Source: Candidatus Baltobacteraceae bacterium
Lineage (GTDB): Bacteria; Vulcanimicrobiota; Vulcanimicrobiia; Vulcanimicrobiales; Vulcanimicrobiaceae
Assembly (NCBI GenBank): GCA_036489885.1
Contig: DASXEW010000001.1
Coordinates: 124,001-188,000, forward strand
Direction of reading: 5' to 3'
DNA length: 64,000 nt
Positions 17,379-25,421 of the stretch are shown here, one piece after another. Each line of letters opens with the position of its first letter. Within the stretch, counting starts at the first letter, position 1. The notes under the pieces are model-generated. The model was not told where the DNA came from. It did no database searches and saw only the letters and a list, made by a program, of their open reading frames with translations. A program made the position numbers and the translations under genes.

Positions 17379-18122
17379 CTACATATCCAGGCCGCCGTTG
17401 ATGTTGAAAACGGCGCCGGTAATGTAACTGGATTCGTCTTCGAGCAAGAAGCGTACGACGCGCGCGACCTCTTCGGGTTTCCCGAGGCGGCGCTGAGGAA
17501 TGCGCTCGACGATTTTGTCGAGGATTTCTTTCGGAATCGCACCGACCATCTCGGTTGCGATGAACCCCGGCGCGACCGCGTTGACGGTAATGCCACGTTG
17601 CGCCAGCTCGAGCGCGAGGCTCTTCGTCAATCCGAACAGACCCGCTTTTGACGCGGCGTAGTTGGCTTGACCGACGTTTCCGGTCTGGCCGATCACGGAA
17701 CTGATGTTGATGATCCGCCCGGAGCCTCGGCTCACCATGTGATCGAGCACGGCTTTCGTCATTCGAAACGCACCCGAGAGGTTTACGTCCATGACGTTCG
17801 TCCAATCCTCATCGGTCATTCTGCGCATCGTTTTATCGATCGTTATGCCGGCGTTGTTGACGAGAAAATCAACCTTGCCCCATTGATCGATCGCTTCTTT
17901 GGCGACGCGCTCGCAATCGGCTGGCGAATGAACGCTACCTTGATGAATCGAAATGTGCGAGCCGTCTTTTTCGAGCTCGGCTTTCAGCTTCTCCGCGCCC
18001 TCTTTGCCGCGGCTATACCCGGCCGCAACCTTTACGCCGGCCTTGGCCAGCATGCGCGTGATCGCGCCGCCGATTCCGCGCGTGCCACCGGTGACGATTG
18101 CAACTTGCCCGTCGCTGAACAT
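17379..18122 (-). CDS. phaB: Acetoacetyl-CoA reductase / 3-oxoacyl reductase (PhaB/FabG-like SDR)
   Basis: A 247-residue short-chain dehydrogenase: cofactor motif TGGTRGIG near residue 11, NNAGITIDKTM, catalytic Ser in NISSVIGQTGN and the Y-x-x-x-K in YAASK. The stretch AAGYSRGKEGAEKLKAE and the C-terminus NINGGLDM are closer to PhaB than to FabG. GAGGAAA precedes the ATG. It lies 23 bp after a thiolase gene, the classic phaA-phaB order for (R)-3-hydroxybutyryl-CoA. No PHB synthase is in the window, so butyryl/PHB use is inferred. Confidence 0.85.
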   Translation of the reverse strand: MFSDGQVAIVTGGTRGIGGAITRMLAKAGVKVAAGYSRGKEGAEKLKAELEKDGSHISIHQGSVHSPADCERVAKEAIDQWGKVDFLVNNAGITIDKTMRRMTDEDWTNVMDVNLSGAFRMTKAVLDHMVSRGSGRIINISSVIGQTGNVGQANYAASKAGLFGLTKSLALELAQRGITVNAVAPGFIATEMVGAIPKEILDKIVERIPQRRLGKPEEVARVVRFLLEDESSYITGAVFNINGGLDM

Positions 18123-18145
18123 CGTGTTTCCTCGCTAGACGAAAA

Positions 18146-19330
18146 TTACAAGCGTTCGAAGATTGCAGCGATGCCCTGACCGCCGCCGATACACATAGTC
18201 ACGAGCGCATACCGGCCGCCGGTTCGCTTGAGCTCGTAAATGGCTTTGATCGTGAGGATTGCGCCGGTGGCGCCGATTGGGTGACCCAGAGCAATCGCGC
18301 CGCCGTTGGGATTGACCTTGGCGGAGTCGAGTCCTAACTCTTTTGAAACCGCACAAGCCTGTGCCGCAAATGCTTCGTTCGATTCGATGACATCGAGATC
18401 GGAGATTTTCAGACCCGCGCGCTCGAGTGCTTTTTTCACTGCGGGTACCGGCCCGATGCCCATGTATTTCGGATCGACGCCGGAGTGCCCGTACGAAACG
18501 AGCCGCGCCATCGGTTTGCGCCCGGCCCGCTGCGCGGCTCCGGCTTCCATCATCACGATCGCGGCTGCGGCATCGTTGATACCTGAAGCGTTACCAGCGG
18601 TCACGCTTCCGTCGGATTTGAAGGCCGCGCGCAACTTCCCGACGCCCTCGAGCGTCGCGTCGGCGCGCACGTGCTCGTCGGTATCAAAAGAAATCGTACC
18701 TTTGCGCGATTTGATTTCGACGGGAACGATTTGCTCTTTGAAGTGGCCTTTCTCAATCGCTGAAGCGGCCCGTTTCTGACTTTCGACGGCAAACGCGTCT
18801 TGCGCGTCACGCGAGATTCCGTATTTTTCCGCGACGTTCTCGGCCGTCATCCCCATGTGAACGGTGTCGAAGGGATCGGTGAGCGCGCCAACCATCATGT
18901 CGATCGTTTGACTATCGCCCATGCGCGCGCCCCAGCGCAGCCCCGTCACACCGTAGATTCCGCGGCTCATCGATTCCGCGCCGCCGCCGAGCGCGACGTC
19001 AGTGTCGCCGAGCAAAATCGTCTGCGCTGCCGAGACGATGGCTTGCAGCCCGCTGCCGCACAAGCGGTTGAGCGTTAGGGCCGCTGTTTCTTGCGGGAGT
19101 CCGCCTTCGATAGCCGCGACGCGTGAGAGATACATGTCCTTCGCGTCGGTGTGAATGACGTTGCCGAACACGACGTGTCCGACTTCGCTCGGCGCGACGC
19201 CGGCGCGTTTGACCGCTTCGCGAACGACCGTAGCGCCAAGCTGCGTCGGTGGTACGTCCTTGAGACTTCCGCCGTATGTACCAATTGCGGTCCGAGCTCC
19301 GCTCAGGACGACCACGTTTCTGTCCGCCAT
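18146..19330 (-). CDS. phaA: Acetyl-CoA C-acetyltransferase (thiolase, PhaA/AtoB-like)
   Basis: A 394-residue biosynthetic-type thiolase that condenses two acetyl-CoA into acetoacetyl-CoA. The nucleophilic Cys91 is in NRLCGSGLQA, the catalytic His in ALGHPIGATGA and the second Cys in MCIGGGQG at the C-terminus. Length is standard. GAGAGGG precedes the ATG. It is the first gene of a two-gene unit with the PhaB-type reductase, giving 3-hydroxybutyryl-CoA. Confidence 0.9.
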   Translation of the reverse strand: MADRNVVVLSGARTAIGTYGGSLKDVPPTQLGATVVREAVKRAGVAPSEVGHVVFGNVIHTDAKDMYLSRVAAIEGGLPQETAALTLNRLCGSGLQAIVSAAQTILLGDTDVALGGGAESMSRGIYGVTGLRWGARMGDSQTIDMMVGALTDPFDTVHMGMTAENVAEKYGISRDAQDAFAVESQKRAASAIEKGHFKEQIVPVEIKSRKGTISFDTDEHVRADATLEGVGKLRAAFKSDGSVTAGNASGINDAAAAIVMMEAGAAQRAGRKPMARLVSYGHSGVDPKYMGIGPVPAVKKALERAGLKISDLDVIESNEAFAAQACAVSKELGLDSAKVNPNGGAIALGHPIGATGAILTIKAIYELKRTGGRYALVTMCIGGGQGIAAIFERL

Positions 19331-19390
19331 GTTTCCCTCTCGTGCAGGTTAAGCGCGAGGCTTTCATGCCCGCAATTCAAAGATACCTTC

Positions 19391-20836
19391 ATGGATCGAG
19401 CAAGCGATCTTCCGCTGATCGACCTGCACGAGGTTCGCGTGATGCTCGGCCATCGTACCGTCCTCGAAAACGTCAGCTGGCAATTGCGCGCGGGCGAACA
19501 TTGGCTCTGCAGCGGACCGAACGGCGCGGGCAAGACGACGCTTTTGCGCGTCATTCGTGGCGATCAACCCATTGCATATGGCAGCGGCTCGCGCACCTAT
19601 CATTTGCGCGGCGCCGAAACCGACGCGCTCGCAACCGCCAAAGCGAACATTGGATACCTCGCGCCTGAACTGCACGAGCGACTGTTGCGCATGGAGCTTC
19701 CGCTCGACGTTAGGCAACTTATCGTAGGCGGCGTGCATGGGACGTTATATCTTTCCGAACCCGCCACGGCTGAAGAGCTCGCGCGAGTTCAGCTCCTGGC
19801 GGAGCGCCTCGGTATCGCGGGCCTTCTCGACGAACCGATGAACGAGCTTTCGTTCGGACAGCTGCGCCGCGCGTTGCTCGCTCGCGCGCTTGCGGGCGCA
19901 CCGCGCGTCGTCGTGCTCGATGAGTTCGCGCACGGTATCGATCGGCAATCGCGCGACATCATCGCACAAACGCTCGCCGAATCCGTCAATGAGGGGACGT
20001 CACTCGTGATCGCCACGCATCGGCGTGAAGAGCTGCCGGCGGCGATCACGCACGAGCTGCGATTGGATGGCGGGCGTGTTTCGTCCGTGGGGCCGCTCGA
20101 GAAGCCATCGATGACGCCTAATCGACGCAACGGCAAGGTCATCGGGCGCGGTGCCGGCGAGGTCGTCGTCAAGCTTGAAGACGTCGACGTGTTTCAAGAA
20201 CAGCGGCACGCCTTGCGCAGCGTCAGTTGGGAATTACGCGCCGGAGAGCATTGGTTCGTGAGCGGCCCCAACGGCGCCGGGAAGTCGACGCTTGCGAAAC
20301 TGCTCTACGGTCGTCTGCGAACAGCGTACGGGGGACGCATCGAGCGCAACGGCTCGTACGAGAACGTGAGCGTCGCGCAAATCCGCCGCACGGTCGGCCT
20401 GATTTCCGATGACGAGCAGCTGCGCTACGACTGGAGCATTCCGGTCGAAGACGTCGTCGTTTCGGGATTCTTTGCAAGCGTCGGGGTGATGCGCAGGGCG
20501 TCCGCCGATCAGATCGAGACCGCGCGCCGCTTAATTCGCGATTTCGGGATCGAGCATCTGGCGCAAAGGCCGTTTCTCGAGCTTTCCTTCGGACAGCGGC
20601 GGCTCGTGCTCGTAACTCGTGCGCTGGTACGAACGCCGCGCCTGCTCATTCTCGATGAGGCGCTCAACGGATTCGATCGCGACGTTCGTGCGCGCATGCT
20701 GCGCCGCGTCGAAGAGCTGGCCGCGGCCGGAACCTCCATCGTGATGATCGGGCACCACGAGAGCGACATTCCGGATTGGATCGAAAACGAGCTGAAGCTG
20801 GAAGACGGACGCGTTGTTGGGATCGTGCGCCGCTAG
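19391..20836 (+). CDS. modF: Tandem ABC ATPase (ModF-like)
   Basis: A 481-residue soluble protein with two complete ABC cassettes. Walker A motifs are SGPNGAGKTT (about residues 41-50) and SGPNGAGKSTLAKLL. Signature motifs are the degenerate LSFGQLRRALLAR and LSFGQRRLVL, and Walker B is VVVLDEFAHG and LLILDEALNG. This architecture is that of ModF, associated with molybdate use, and the sulfite-oxidase-like molybdoenzyme at 53.7 kb is a possible client. I chose ATG 19391 because upstream codons read through the antisense thiolase. Stop shares CTAG with the convergent gene. Confidence 0.78.
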   Translation: MDRASDLPLIDLHEVRVMLGHRTVLENVSWQLRAGEHWLCSGPNGAGKTTLLRVIRGDQPIAYGSGSRTYHLRGAETDALATAKANIGYLAPELHERLLRMELPLDVRQLIVGGVHGTLYLSEPATAEELARVQLLAERLGIAGLLDEPMNELSFGQLRRALLARALAGAPRVVVLDEFAHGIDRQSRDIIAQTLAESVNEGTSLVIATHRREELPAAITHELRLDGGRVSSVGPLEKPSMTPNRRNGKVIGRGAGEVVVKLEDVDVFQEQRHALRSVSWELRAGEHWFVSGPNGAGKSTLAKLLYGRLRTAYGGRIERNGSYENVSVAQIRRTVGLISDDEQLRYDWSIPVEDVVVSGFFASVGVMRRASADQIETARRLIRDFGIEHLAQRPFLELSFGQRRLVLVTRALVRTPRLLILDEALNGFDRDVRARMLRRVEELAAAGTSIVMIGHHESDIPDWIENELKLEDGRVVGIVRR

Positions 20837-22815
20837 GGATCGATGTTCGGCGCCGAGCTGTAAACGAAGATCGCGTCGGTGACGTAGCGTTCCCAGCTCT
20901 GATCCGACGGGTGACTACGCACGCTGACCTCTTTGTCGCCGGGGATCCGGGAAACGATCCCGGCCGATCCGCCGGAATCCATCGCAAAGCCGTCGACGAC
21001 ATGATAGCGGACCATCAGATCGCCGAATTCGGGGCGCGTCATCCCAACGGAGATATCGGGCCAGCGCCCATCGACTTCGAAAAAGAGTAGCGAATCGTCG
21101 GCGAGGCGGCCGACGCCGACAACCGGCCAGCGAACGTCGTGCTCGTCCTTGGCCGGCGCATCGGGGTCTTCGAGAAACTGCCCGTCGCGAACCATGAGCG
21201 GACCGCCGCCTTCAGCGGTGACGATATCGTTGTAGTCCGGCGTGAGATGATATTCGAGTTGAATCGTGTCGCCGACACGCGGCGGTTTTGCTTCCGCATA
21301 GCGCCCAAAGGCAAGTCCCATCGTTGCAGGTTGAACGCCCTCGATCGGACCAACGCGTGTCACTCGGTATTCCCCATTCTCGCCGGGCGTCGTTCCGGGC
21401 ACGGCGTCGAGCGCAACGAACGTCGTTCCGATATGCGGTTGTAGCTTACCGAACGCCGGGGTTACGATCCCGACCTTCCCGGGCGGATAGACGTTGAAAT
21501 CGTGAATCGGGATCGTATGTTCACCGTCAACGGCTTTGCCGTCGAACGTGTACTCATCGAACGTGACGTGATTTCCGCGATGAACCGTCATCGCGTACCG
21601 CTTCGTCGGCGAGCGCAGCAGCTTACCCGAGATGACGAGAACGCCTTGTGGCGCATAGCTTCCCCCGATGTCGAAATAATCGCCGTCGATACCCATCACG
21701 GCACCGGTGCGCTGCCCCATCGTCGAGGTGCGTTCACCTCCGGACGTGACGTGATCGTCGGCCAAGGCGGAATTGATGCTTACCGTCGGGTTCTTCGTAT
21801 CAACCGACGAGACGAAAATTGCAAGCCGACCGTGTTCCGATTCCAAGCGATATTTTGCAAACGCGACGCCGGGCGCGGTCGCTTCAAGATGGGCTTCGCG
21901 CAAGTTCGGCTCGGCAGCGACGTCCAACAGGAGCCTATCGAAGCGCGCGACGTCATAATCTTCGATCCGCCCGACGAGCGTGAGCGGCACGCCGTCGAGC
22001 GTTCCCTCGACCATTCTCGATCCGATCGAGTCCGCGTCGATGACGAGCTTGCCGTGCAGTCCGGCGATCGTGTGTGTCGGCGCGCCGAGCTGCAGCGCAC
22101 CGCCGGCGAGCTCGGCATCGGCGTGAAATTCCGCCGGTTTCCCGCCGGTGGATTCTGCGGTCAGCTCGACGTTCTTGAGTTGTCCGCTCGAAGACGCGAC
22201 CTCGAGATCTTGTGACGCGGCGACGGCAACGAGTGGTGCGACGGGAAGCGCGGACGCATTCCAGGTTTGAATCGTGATGCCGGCGTCTTCGTCGGTTCCG
22301 CCGTGAAATGGATACGATGTTCCCTGATCGACGACGTTTCCGCGGATGTCGTAGGCGAGTTCCGATCCCTTCACGCGGAGCTTCCCATCGATCGACTCGA
22401 CGTCGAGCGCATTTTGAACCTGAAACGAACCTGCGTTGACTTCGATCGTGCCGGAGCCCAGGTGTGCGGCTGCTTTCGCGAGGGTAGCTAGATCGGCACG
22501 TGCGACGGTGGCAGTCGGATGATCGAGGACGACGTGCGGAGCGCTGCCGCCGAAGTCGATGTCTGCGCGCGGCGCTTTGAGGATTGCAGAGCCGCTCGCA
22601 TTGCGCAGCTCGAAGTTCGTCGCGACAAAGTGCCGCAGACCGCCGGAAAATGCTACGCTATCGGCATTCATGTCGGCGCCGGTGATACCACTTACGGCGT
22701 GTCCCAAGAATATTCGGGGGAAGACGGCGCTCATTCCAATGAGAATCGCGAGAACGAACGCAGCACCAACCGCAACGCTGAGCCTCAGCACGGGGTCTGG
22801 GGTTTCGATGATCAA
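20833..22815 (-). CDS. AsmA-like / phosphodiester glycosidase (NAGPA) fusion, membrane-anchored
   Basis: A 660-residue protein. It has one N-terminal membrane segment (LRLSVAVGAAFVLAILIGM), a region of repeated short beta motifs like AsmA/LolA-type domains (about 60-370), and a C-terminal phosphodiester-glycosidase domain (about 380-655). In the last domain I see IDGDYFDIGGSYAPQGVLV, GMTRPEFGDLMVRYH and VVDGFAMDSGGSAGIV; the family has NLDGGGSS here, so the second motif is altered to MDSGGSA. The start is TTG, and the divergent deacetylase ATG (22808) lies inside its first codons, so both starts overlap; GTG at 22791 is an alternative start. Function is unknown; envelope polysaccharide trimming is a guess. 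Confidence 0.7.
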   Translation of the reverse strand: MIIETPDPVLRLSVAVGAAFVLAILIGMSAVFPRIFLGHAVSGITGADMNADSVAFSGGLRHFVATNFELRNASGSAILKAPRADIDFGGSAPHVVLDHPTATVARADLATLAKAAAHLGSGTIEVNAGSFQVQNALDVESIDGKLRVKGSELAYDIRGNVVDQGTSYPFHGGTDEDAGITIQTWNASALPVAPLVAVAASQDLEVASSSGQLKNVELTAESTGGKPAEFHADAELAGGALQLGAPTHTIAGLHGKLVIDADSIGSRMVEGTLDGVPLTLVGRIEDYDVARFDRLLLDVAAEPNLREAHLEATAPGVAFAKYRLESEHGRLAIFVSSVDTKNPTVSINSALADDHVTSGGERTSTMGQRTGAVMGIDGDYFDIGGSYAPQGVLVISGKLLRSPTKRYAMTVHRGNHVTFDEYTFDGKAVDGEHTIPIHDFNVYPPGKVGIVTPAFGKLQPHIGTTFVALDAVPGTTPGENGEYRVTRVGPIEGVQPATMGLAFGRYAEAKPPRVGDTIQLEYHLTPDYNDIVTAEGGGPLMVRDGQFLEDPDAPAKDEHDVRWPVVGVGRLADDSLLFFEVDGRWPDISVGMTRPEFGDLMVRYHVVDGFAMDSGGSAGIVSRIPGDKEVSVRSHPSDQSWERYVTDAIFVYSSAPNIDP

Positions 22816-23578
22816 GTGGCTTGCCCTGGGCGCGCTGGTTTGCTTGCTCGCGGTCCCAGCTTCCGCGCAAAATCCGTTGCCGCAAGTTGCGGCCGGAGGT
22901 AAGACGCCTTATCTCGCGGTCCTCGTCTGGCACGACGTCGTGCCGTCAAAGGAAGTCTGGTTCGATACGCCGCTCGCAACGTTCGAAGGGCAGCTCGAAG
23001 CAATTCACAAGGGCGGCTTTCACGTCATCACGCTCGAGCAGTTACGAGCGCATCTCGAGCGCGGCGCGCCGGTTCCATCCAAGCCACTAGTGCTGACATT
23101 CGATGACAACGGTTGGGGAATCTACGCGAACGCGTTTCCGCTCTTGAAAAAATATAACTATCCTGCGACGCTCTTCGTGCACACGAATTTCGTCGGAAAG
23201 ACGACGAGCAAACGTCACAACACGTGGGCGCAGCTCGCCGAGATGGAACGCAGCGGATTGATCGACGTGCAGAGTCTGACAGCGAACCATCCACCCGATC
23301 TGCGAAAGCTTTCCGATGCGCTCGTCGTCCACGAGCTGCAGCTCTCGCGCAAGTCACTTGAGGCTCGCCTCGGCCGGCACATCTACGCGCTCGTCTATCC
23401 CGAGGACAACTACGACGACCGTCTGGCGCGACTCGCATCCGAGAACGGTTACGAGATGGGGTTCATCGAGGATTGGGGCAACGCGGCCGATTCAGAGAAT
23501 CTGCTGCTGATTCACCGCTACTCCGTGCTCACGCGCTTCGATCAAGCCTTAGCCGACGTTAGCGCCAACAGTCACTGA
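22808..23578 (+). CDS. Secreted polysaccharide deacetylase-family protein
   Basis: A 256-residue exported protein with signal peptide MIKWLALGALVCLLAVPASA followed by a NodB-like fold. LAVLVWHDVVPSKE and VLTFDDNGWGIYANAFPLL are the first metal motifs (Asp-Asp), ATLFVHTNFVG the second strand, and YALVYPEDNYDDRLARLASE the late motif. The metal-binding HxxxH of classical deacetylases is not obvious (TANHPPDL occupies that place), so activity could differ. Its 3' end overlaps the convergent phosphoesterase by 20 bp. Confidence 0.72.
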   Translation: MIKWLALGALVCLLAVPASAQNPLPQVAAGGKTPYLAVLVWHDVVPSKEVWFDTPLATFEGQLEAIHKGGFHVITLEQLRAHLERGAPVPSKPLVLTFDDNGWGIYANAFPLLKKYNYPATLFVHTNFVGKTTSKRHNTWAQLAEMERSGLIDVQSLTANHPPDLRKLSDALVVHELQLSRKSLEARLGRHIYALVYPEDNYDDRLARLASENGYEMGFIEDWGNAADSENLLLIHRYSVLTRFDQALADVSANSH

Positions 23579-24470
23579 TCGCCATTTTGTGAGCCGCAGC
23601 GCCGGTCGGCGGCAGCTGCAAAAGATCCTCGATCGTGCGAAGCACCATGTAGTGATCGACAGGTTCTTTGTACGCGCCCGGCTTGACCATCGGACCGAAG
23701 AAGAGCGTCGGGATGTTGTTGGATGAGTCAAAACCCTCATCCCATGTGAGGACGAAGAGCGTATCGTGCTTCGCGCCCCAGTCGAGCAACGGCGCAATGT
23801 TCCTCGCAAGCCACGCATCGCCCATCGCGATCGTACCGTCGTGCATGTCGTTGTTGACGTTCGGGATAATCATCGTTACGGCCGGGAGCGTATCGTACGA
23901 ACGTAGGGCCGAGAACGGAAGATTAGCGCTCGCAGGGATATTCGAAAACTGCACCCACGGCACGTGCTTGCGCGCGTACGGTCCGGCCCAACAACCGGTG
24001 AACCCCGCCGACGGCATCGATTCGGCGTATCCGACGAAGGCGCGGTGCGAGGCAAACAGCTCGCTTCCAATATTGGGAGCATTCGCCGGAAAGCCGGTTG
24101 CGGGACAATCATCGCCGTTGCCGTTAACCAGGCCCGCGAAGAGCGCGAAATAATTCGGCAGGCTCGGATGCCGCTCGGCATGCGCATTCACAAACAACGC
24201 GCCGCCGCGCATCAGCTTGTTGATGTACAGCGCATGTGGATTGCCGCGGATCTGCGCCAGCGTCTTGTTTTCCTCAACGACGATTACGACGTGTTGTACT
24301 CTTGTCATCCTGATCGTATCGCCGCTGCTTCTCATCCCGAGTGTAGCGCCGCTGCTTGTCATTCCGAGCGTAGCGCCGCTGCTTGTCATCCCGAGCGTAG
24401 CGCTGAAGGCGCGTAGTCGAGGGACAGCGAGCAAGCTCAGGGCGCAAAAGATCGCGGCGAAATATTTCAC
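23559..24470 (-). CDS. Secreted phosphoesterase (PF04185-like), N-terminus containing dispersed-repeat DNA
   Basis: A 303-residue phosphoesterase/acid-phosphatase-like protein: VQHVVIVVEENKTLAQI, HPSLPNYFALFAGL, MIIPNVNNDMHDGT and LTWDEGFDSSNNIPTLFF are the alkaline-phosphatase-superfamily landmarks (metal Glu, Thr/Ser nucleophile region, Asp/His sites). The start is GTG at 24470 after AGAGGAAG. The signal peptide MKYFAAIFCALSLLAVPRLR is followed by three to four copies of the nonapeptide ATLGMTSSG. The codons from about 'SLLAVPRLRAFS' on, and the nonapeptides, are dispersed repeat sequence (24301-24440). Whether the protein is still exported is open. Confidence 0.78.
   Translation of the reverse strand: MKYFAAIFCALSLLAVPRLRAFSATLGMTSSGATLGMTSSGATLGMRSSGDTIRMTRVQHVVIVVEENKTLAQIRGNPHALYINKLMRGGALFVNAHAERHPSLPNYFALFAGLVNGNGDDCPATGFPANAPNIGSELFASHRAFVGYAESMPSAGFTGCWAGPYARKHVPWVQFSNIPASANLPFSALRSYDTLPAVTMIIPNVNNDMHDGTIAMGDAWLARNIAPLLDWGAKHDTLFVLTWDEGFDSSNNIPTLFFGPMVKPGAYKEPVDHYMVLRTIEDLLQLPPTGAAAHKMAISDCWR
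24301..24408. repeat. Four tandem 27-bp repeats
   Basis: Four consecutive 27-bp units (cttgtcatcccgagcgtagc plus gccgctg), with units 1 and 2 the most diverged. The period equals nine codons, so the overlapping phosphoesterase gene remains in frame and encodes a repeated ATLGMTSSG. The core 'gtcatcccgagcgtagcg' belongs to the same family as the elements at 24.5 kb and 48.1 kb. Confidence 0.9.
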
Positions 24471-24511
24471 CTTCCTCTCTACTAGCTATGATTTCGGCTG
24501 TCCCTCGACTA
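24414..24511. repeat. Perfect 15-bp inverted repeat bounding a pair of opposed repeat elements
   Basis: TAGTCGAGGGACAGC at 24414-24428 and its exact reverse complement GCTGTCCCTCGACTA at 24497-24511 face each other across 68 bp. Each arm continues outward into 'ctacgctcgggatgaca'-type sequence, so two copies of one repeat lie head to head. Confidence 0.9.
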
Positions 24512-24526
24512 CGGTCGCTTCGCTCC

Positions 24527-24590
24527 CTACGCTCGGGATGACATCAAAGCCCTACGCTCGGGATGACATCAAAGCCCTACTCTCGGGAAG
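24527..24590. repeat. Two and a half tandem 25-bp repeats of the same dispersed family
   Basis: The unit is ctacgctcgggatgacatca plus aagcc, at 24527-24551 and 24552-24576, with a partial third unit that has a changed base (ctactctcggga). It is in the opposite orientation to the 27-bp array at 24.3 kb and ends just before the ArsR promoter. Confidence 0.88.
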
Positions 24591-24595
24591 CGAGG

Positions 24596-24639
24596 TTGAC
24601 AGAGCTATAACCGTGTGGTTATATAACCGTATGGTTAAC
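24596..24639 (+). promoter_or_regulatory. Sigma-70-like promoter overlapped by two ArsR operators; leaderless start
   Basis: TTGACA at 24596-24601, 18 bp spacing, then TATATA at 24620-24625. A start point about 6-8 bp further on would coincide with the ArsR ATG at 24631, so the mRNA is probably leaderless (no Shine-Dalgarno is present). Two overlapping operator-like palindromes cover this: TATAACCGTGTGGTTATA (24606-24623, perfect 7-4-7) and TAACCGTATGGTTA (24624-24637). Binding at both would block the promoter, implying autorepression. Confidence 0.75.
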
Positions 24640-24969
24640 GTTGGAGGCCTGGACGCGGTTTTCGGCGCTTTGTCCGATCCCACGCGCCGGCGCATCGTCG
24701 AGCGGCTCGCTCGCCAGCCGATGACGGTCGGGGAGATCGCTGCCGGATTTACGATCTCGCAGCCGGGGATCTCGAAGCACCTCCGTATTCTTGAAGAAGC
24801 TGGGATTCTGAAACGTGAGATCGATGGCCGCGTGCATCGCTGCCGTCTCGACACGAACACGATGATTGCTGCTTCGTCGTGGATCGACAAACAGCGCGAG
24901 TTCTGGAACTCCACCTTCGATCGCCTCGACGCACTTCTCGCACGCACATCTAAACGAAAGAAGAAATGA
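24631..24969 (+). CDS. ArsR-family HTH repressor of an SRPBCC operon
   Basis: A 112-residue winged-helix protein: FGALSDPTRRRIVERLARQP, then helices MTVGEIAAGFTISQPGISKH and ILEEAGILKREIDGRVH. There is no metal-binding CxCxxC motif, as in the SRPBCC-linked subgroup that does not sense arsenic. The ATG at 24631 lies within the operator/promoter, so I infer autorepression. Stop and next start overlap (ATGA). Confidence 0.88.
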   Translation: MVNVGGLDAVFGALSDPTRRRIVERLARQPMTVGEIAAGFTISQPGISKHLRILEEAGILKREIDGRVHRCRLDTNTMIAASSWIDKQREFWNSTFDRLDALLARTSKRKKK

Positions 24970-25421
24970 TGACGACGACAGAACTCGCCTCTCCCTCGAA
25001 ACTCGTCCTTCGGCGCACGTTTCAAGCGCCCGCGCAAAAAGTGTTCGACCTCTGGACGTCCGCCGACGGAATGCGCCAGTTTTTCTTCCCCGGCGAAGCC
25101 AAGGTCACGAATCTTGAAGTCGACTTCCGCGTCGGCGGCAAGTACAGCATCACGTTCGTCAAGCCGGACGGTGAAGTCTTGACCGTCGGCGGCGTCTATC
25201 GAGAAATCAAAGCGCCCTCGCATTTCGTGTGCACCTGGACATGGGAAGAAGACAGTCCGGAAGACGTCGTCGAGACGCTCTTGACCCTCGATTTCAAAGG
25301 CCGCGGTAACGAAACCGATCTCGTCCTCACGCACGAAAATCTTCGCAGCGTCGAATCGCGCGACGGTCACGCTGCCGGTTGGGGCGCCTGCCTCGACCAG
25401 CTCGCGAAAATCACTTCGTGA
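24966..25421 (+). CDS. SRPBCC (AHSA1-like) domain protein
   Basis: A 151-residue START/Bet v1-like helix-grip protein: LVLRRTFQAPAQKVFDLWTS, FFFPGEAKVTNLEVDFRVGG, YREIKAPSHFVCTWTWEED and the C-terminal helix GWGACLDQLAKI. ArsR-linked AHSA1 proteins of this type bind small hydrophobic ligands, and no enzymatic role is known for most of them. It overlaps the ArsR gene by 4 bp and the next gene through GTGA. Confidence 0.88.
   Translation: MMTTTELASPSKLVLRRTFQAPAQKVFDLWTSADGMRQFFFPGEAKVTNLEVDFRVGGKYSITFVKPDGEVLTVGGVYREIKAPSHFVCTWTWEEDSPEDVVETLLTLDFKGRGNETDLVLTHENLRSVESRDGHAAGWGACLDQLAKITS

Noticed and set aside
19151-19390. N-terminal extension of the ModF-like protein
   Set aside because: The residues are antisense thiolase codons without homology; ATG 19391 starts the ABC fold.
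24301-24408. Regular 27-bp units considered as a CRISPR array
   Set aside because: No spacers separate the units, they are tandem and coding, and no cas genes are in the window.
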